From: Pithys albifrons albifrons
Lineage: Eukaryota; Chordata; Aves; Passeriformes; Thamnophilidae
Assembly: GCF_047495875.1 (NCBI RefSeq)
Contig: NC_092463.1
Location: 5,641,557 to 5,705,556, forward strand
DNA: 64,000 bases
Direction of reading: 5' to 3'
Shown here: positions 61,065-64,000 of the stretch, piece after piece
Layout: every line of letters begins with the position of its first letter
Position numbering within the stretch: the first letter of the stretch is position 1
The notes under the pieces: generated by a model
The model's database searches: none
What the model was told of the DNA's origin: nothing
The model's input: only the letters and a program-made list of their open reading frames with translations
Program-made: the position numbers and the translations under genes

Positions 61065-61955
61065 TAATCACATTTTTAATTCATTTATGCTTTCAGATTC
61101 CATGGCATCCTGTAGCAACAGGTTCCACAATTTAATTATAGGCTGATTGAAGTAATACTTCTTTTTGTTTGTTCTGGACCTGCCCTACAATTTCATGATC
61201 TGCTTGTATAATAAGAAATAATGGCTACTGTTCCCTATTTACATCTTCATGCCACTTGTGGGGTATATTTGCTGTATTTTATATACCTCTGTGATTTAGT
61301 CATCTGCTTTCCAAGGGGATAACTTCTATTTAGCCTCTTCTCATATGGAAATCATTCCATACTGCCAGTCATATTCAGTACTCTTCCCTGAGCATTATCT
61401 AGTTATATTTTAAAAATGCCCAAACATGTCAAGGTGGAACTGGGAAGAGGTCAAACTGCTTGTATGATATAAGGTGTGGAGACACTGGGGATTTACTGCT
61501 ACAGTGTGATGCTTTTTGTATCACCTTGCAGTGGTTTCTAACTTTTTTATCTGGATTTAATTTTTAAACTGCTCCCAAGTGTGGAACTGATATTTTCATG
61601 GAATGATCATAAAATGACCCTGAGATCATTTTCCTGAGATGTGATAGCTAATTTGGAGCTCACTGGTGCATATCTCCTCATGGCTGTTCCTCCTCATGTG
61701 CAGCAGTTTGAAGTTATTGACATGCAGTTTCATCTACTGTTTCACGATATGCTTACTCAAATTTTATGAGATCCCTCCTGCATCGCCTTGCAGACAGTTT
61801 TGTTTTTACGAGCCTAATTCCACATAATTTTTAATGCCTGTCTCATCGCTGTTCTCCATTTCCCACATCATTTATGAGTATGATGAGCAGCACATATGCA
61901 GCACATGTCCCCCCTGAACTGGGAGGATCCATCCCTTGAACACCATTGTCCCCTC
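61065..61955 (-). mobile_element. Long ancient CR1-like LINE fragment (RT region)
   Basis: About 890 bases follow the complement of an ancient amniote CR1 reverse-transcriptase region. Blocks include ATGGCATCCTGTAGCAACAG then GTTCCACAATTTAATTATAG, AAGTAATACTTCTTTTTGTT, CTCTTCTCATATGGAAATCA, TAGCTAATTTGGAGCTCACT, TTATGAGATCCCTCCTGCAT, ATCATTTATGAGTATGATGA and GTCCCCCCTGAACTGGGAGG. These match, in order, the sections I know from turtle and crocodile CR1 consensus. Small indels and stops are spread throughout, so it is long dead. It is the oldest and longest single retroelement relic here. Confidence 0.65.
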
Positions 61956-61973
61956 TGCCACCTCTTTTCAGCC

Positions 61974-62516
61974 ATCATAGAATTATAGAATCAATTGGGT
62001 TGGAAAAGACCTCTGAGATCATCAAGTCCAACCCTTGGGCCAACTCCAGTCCCTTTATCAGATCATGGCACTCAGTGCCATGGCCAAGCTCACCTTAAAA
62101 ACCTCCAGGGATGGGGAATCCACCCCCTCTCTGGGCAGCCCATTCCAATGCCTGATTACTCTTTCCGGAAAGAATTTTTTTCTGATCTCCAACTTAAATT
62201 TCCCCTGGCAGAGCTTGAGCCCATCGTGCTCCCTTGTCCTATTGCTGAGTGCCTGGGAGAAGAGACCAACCCCCACCTGGCCAGAACTTCCCTTCAGGTA
62301 ATTCTAGACAGTGCTGAGGTCACCTCTGAGCCTCCTCTTCTCCAGGCTAAACACCCCCAGCTCCCTCAGCCTCTCCCCACAGCACCTGTGCTCCAGTCCC
62401 TTCACCAGCCTTGTTTCTTTTCTCTGGACTTTCTCCAGCACCTCAATGTTTTTCCTGAACTGAGGGGCCCAGAACTGAACACAATACTCAAGGTGTGGCC
62501 TCACACTCTTTTGCCC
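61974..62516 (-). mobile_element. CR1 LINE fragment with 3' tail
   Basis: It begins with two CR1 terminal octamers in complement (ATCATAGAATTATAGAATCA), then GGTTGGAAAAGACCTCTGAG and ATCATCAAGTCCAACCCTTG. It continues through the ORF2 C-terminal region to AACACAATACTCAAGGTGTG. The minus-strand peptide is still readable in pieces ([55 protein letters not shown]). It is less decayed than its ancient neighbour, which ends 18 bases before it. Confidence 0.95.
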
Positions 62517-62710
62517 TGCAGCTCACTGAGCCTCCCCCCAGCTTCCCTCCCTCATGCCCAGCTTGCTGGTTGCTCTCAGAACACTAAATCTGTGCTCCAG
62601 CACTCTGCAGTGACAGAGGTACTTTCAGCCACTTGTGTCCTCTGCTTTTGGAGACTCTGCTCTTTAGGGAGCTTGCTTCAGACCCCAGTGTTCCAGAAGT
62701 GGAAATACAT
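62517..62710. other. Spacer between two CR1 copies
   Basis: About 190 bases with no recognised repeat; possibly the remains of the 5' part of the preceding copy or of the target DNA. Confidence 0.4.
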
Positions 62711-63288
62711 GGAATCATAGAATCATTTAGGTTGGAAAAGCCCTTCAAGAACATCAAATCCAACCTCTAACCAGCACTGCTGAGTCCACCATGAAACGAT
62801 GACCTCAAGTGCCACCACATCTGCATGTCTTTTAAATCTCTCCAGGGATAGTGACTCTGCCACTGCCCTGGGCAGCCTGTTCCAATGCTTGACAACCCTT
62901 TCCATGAAGATATTTTTCCTAATATCGAATCTAAACCTCTCCTGGCAAAACTTGAGGCCTTTTCCTCTCATCCTGTCACTTGTTGCCTGATAGAAGAGTC
63001 CAACCTCCACCTGGCTCCCCTCTCCTGTCAGGGAGTTTTAGAAAGCAAGAAGGTCGCCCCTGAGCCTCCTTTTCTGCAGACTCAGCTCCCCAGGCTCCCT
63101 CAGCTGCTCCTCATCAGACTCATGCTCCAGACCCTTTCCCAACATAATTCCCTTCTCTGGACACACTCCAGCCTGTCAGTATCTTTCTTGCTGTGAGGGG
63201 CCCAAAACTGAACCCAGGATTGAGATGTGGCCTCACCAGTGCCCAGCATGGGGGGACAGTCACTGCCCTGGTCCTGCTGGCCACACAC
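62711..63288 (-). mobile_element. CR1 LINE fragment with 3' tail
   Basis: It begins with GGAATCATAGAATCATTTAG and GTTGGAAAAGCCCTTCAAGA, then the complement of the 3' UTR subtype containing 'CCACCACATCTGCATGTCTT', and continues into the ORF2 C-terminus. Minus-strand peptide pieces include GLKFCQERFRFDIRKNIFME and RVVKHWNRLPRAVAESLSLE. It ends in TCCTGCTGGCCACACACAGT. A different subfamily from the copy just before it. Frame breaks make it inert. Confidence 0.95.
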
Positions 63289-64000
63289 AGTTAGAGAGAC
63301 CACATCACACGTGTCCAGCAAACAGGGATACACATCCCGTGAGCCCCAGACTCAGGGACACAGGAAGCAGATCATGTCTGCTAAATTGAACCTTGCTGCA
63401 TCATCCTTATCTGGTGACATGGTGAGTGACAGAACTTCTTTTGTGCACAAGAGTGAACATCACCTCTCACTGATTCTGTCTAGTGAAACTTCGGTGCTGT
63501 GTGAGAGGCTGGAGAACAGGTTTGCAGATTTGCAGGCACATCCCAACAAGCTGGAGAGTCTGCCTGGATTTGTTACAACTGCCTTAACAGGAGTTCAGCC
63601 CATTTCCTCTTCTGGTGAAATATTAGGCAGAGGGCAAGAAGATCTAACCCACATAACCATCTTTTGAGTCCAACTGCAACCCCAAAAGTCTAGAGAATAA
63701 AACAGTGGATAAACTAATGCTAAAAGAAGTTGTTGCTTTCTGCCTGGCTTCCATCCAACTTGGACCTCTGGTTATCTCCTTTGGTGACTGAAAGTCTAGA
63801 GGCATGAGAAACACACAGAAAGAAGAAAGTGGTTTTGCCAAGAGTATTGCCAGTGCCAAACCTCACTGCAGTCAGTGAGCAGTGAATGTTTTAACTGTTG
63901 AACCAGAATTTAGGAGCATGTTGTACACTGTTTGCTGCTTCCCCATCCACACATCACCAATTTCTAATTTGTCTTTCACACCATAATCTCATAAATAATC
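63289..64000. other. Unannotated non-coding DNA
   Basis: No repeat recognised. The plus-strand open frame at 63227-63667 begins in CR1 sequence and is most likely chance. Confidence 0.4.

Noticed and set aside
61995..62720. 241-codon plus-strand open frame, the longest in the window
   Set aside because: Antisense to a CR1 copy (minus-strand coding sense is recognisable), so not a gene.
63227..63667. 146-codon plus-strand open frame
   Set aside because: Begins within CR1 sequence, with no splice or conservation evidence.

Overview
The window looks like ordinary nuclear DNA from a bird. The clearest evidence is a set of CR1 LINE fragments of avian type. All are 5'-truncated, and several still carry the CR1 3' tail with its short repeats (variants of ATTCTATG/ATTCTGTG, or CATAGAAT on the other strand). 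There are also a few very old amniote repeats (MIR-like SINE pieces and ancient CR1-like LINE pieces), low CpG outside one island, and no Alu, L1 or other mammal-specific repeats. I see no bacterial, phage or viral gene organisation, no rRNA or tRNA gene, and no CRISPR array. Nearly all open frames in the window are chance frames in intronic or intergenic DNA.

Layout. 1-46 kb is mostly unannotated AT-rich DNA with scattered CR1 copies (4.5, 21.1, 26.4, 28.9, 29.3, 30.4, 31.6 and 33.4 kb), MIR-like remnants (3.1, 15.6, 39.6 kb), one ancient amniote repeat (14.4 kb) and two CpG-containing pockets (9.3-9.6 and 13.4-13.7 kb). About 46.37-47.23 kb is a CpG island, the only clear gene-regulatory landmark. 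It holds a perfect RFX X-box, a GC box and a CTG run. Open frames with good start contexts end at strong splice donors on BOTH strands, so it is probably the promoter and first exon of at least one gene whose identity I do not recognise. 47.9-51.4 kb is a CR1 cluster with copies in alternating orientation. 51.4-59 kb is unannotated except for one plausible terminal exon at 54.2 kb. 59-63.3 kb is a stack of retroelements of different ages: an old CR1 at 59.7 kb, an older long CR1 at 61.1-61.95 kb, and two younger CR1 copies directly after it, all in minus orientation.

Gene content. No complete gene can be assembled by eye. I list a few candidate exons (CpG-island first exons; minus-strand candidates at 9.5, 11.5 and 12.6-12.8 kb; a plus-strand candidate at 54.2 kb) with low confidence. 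They rest on splice-site quality, reading-frame phase and amino-acid character only. Transcript alignment or cross-bird conservation would decide each one. I found no convincing novel molecular system. The most informative spots are the two-way CpG island, the CpG pockets and the layered CR1 structures.
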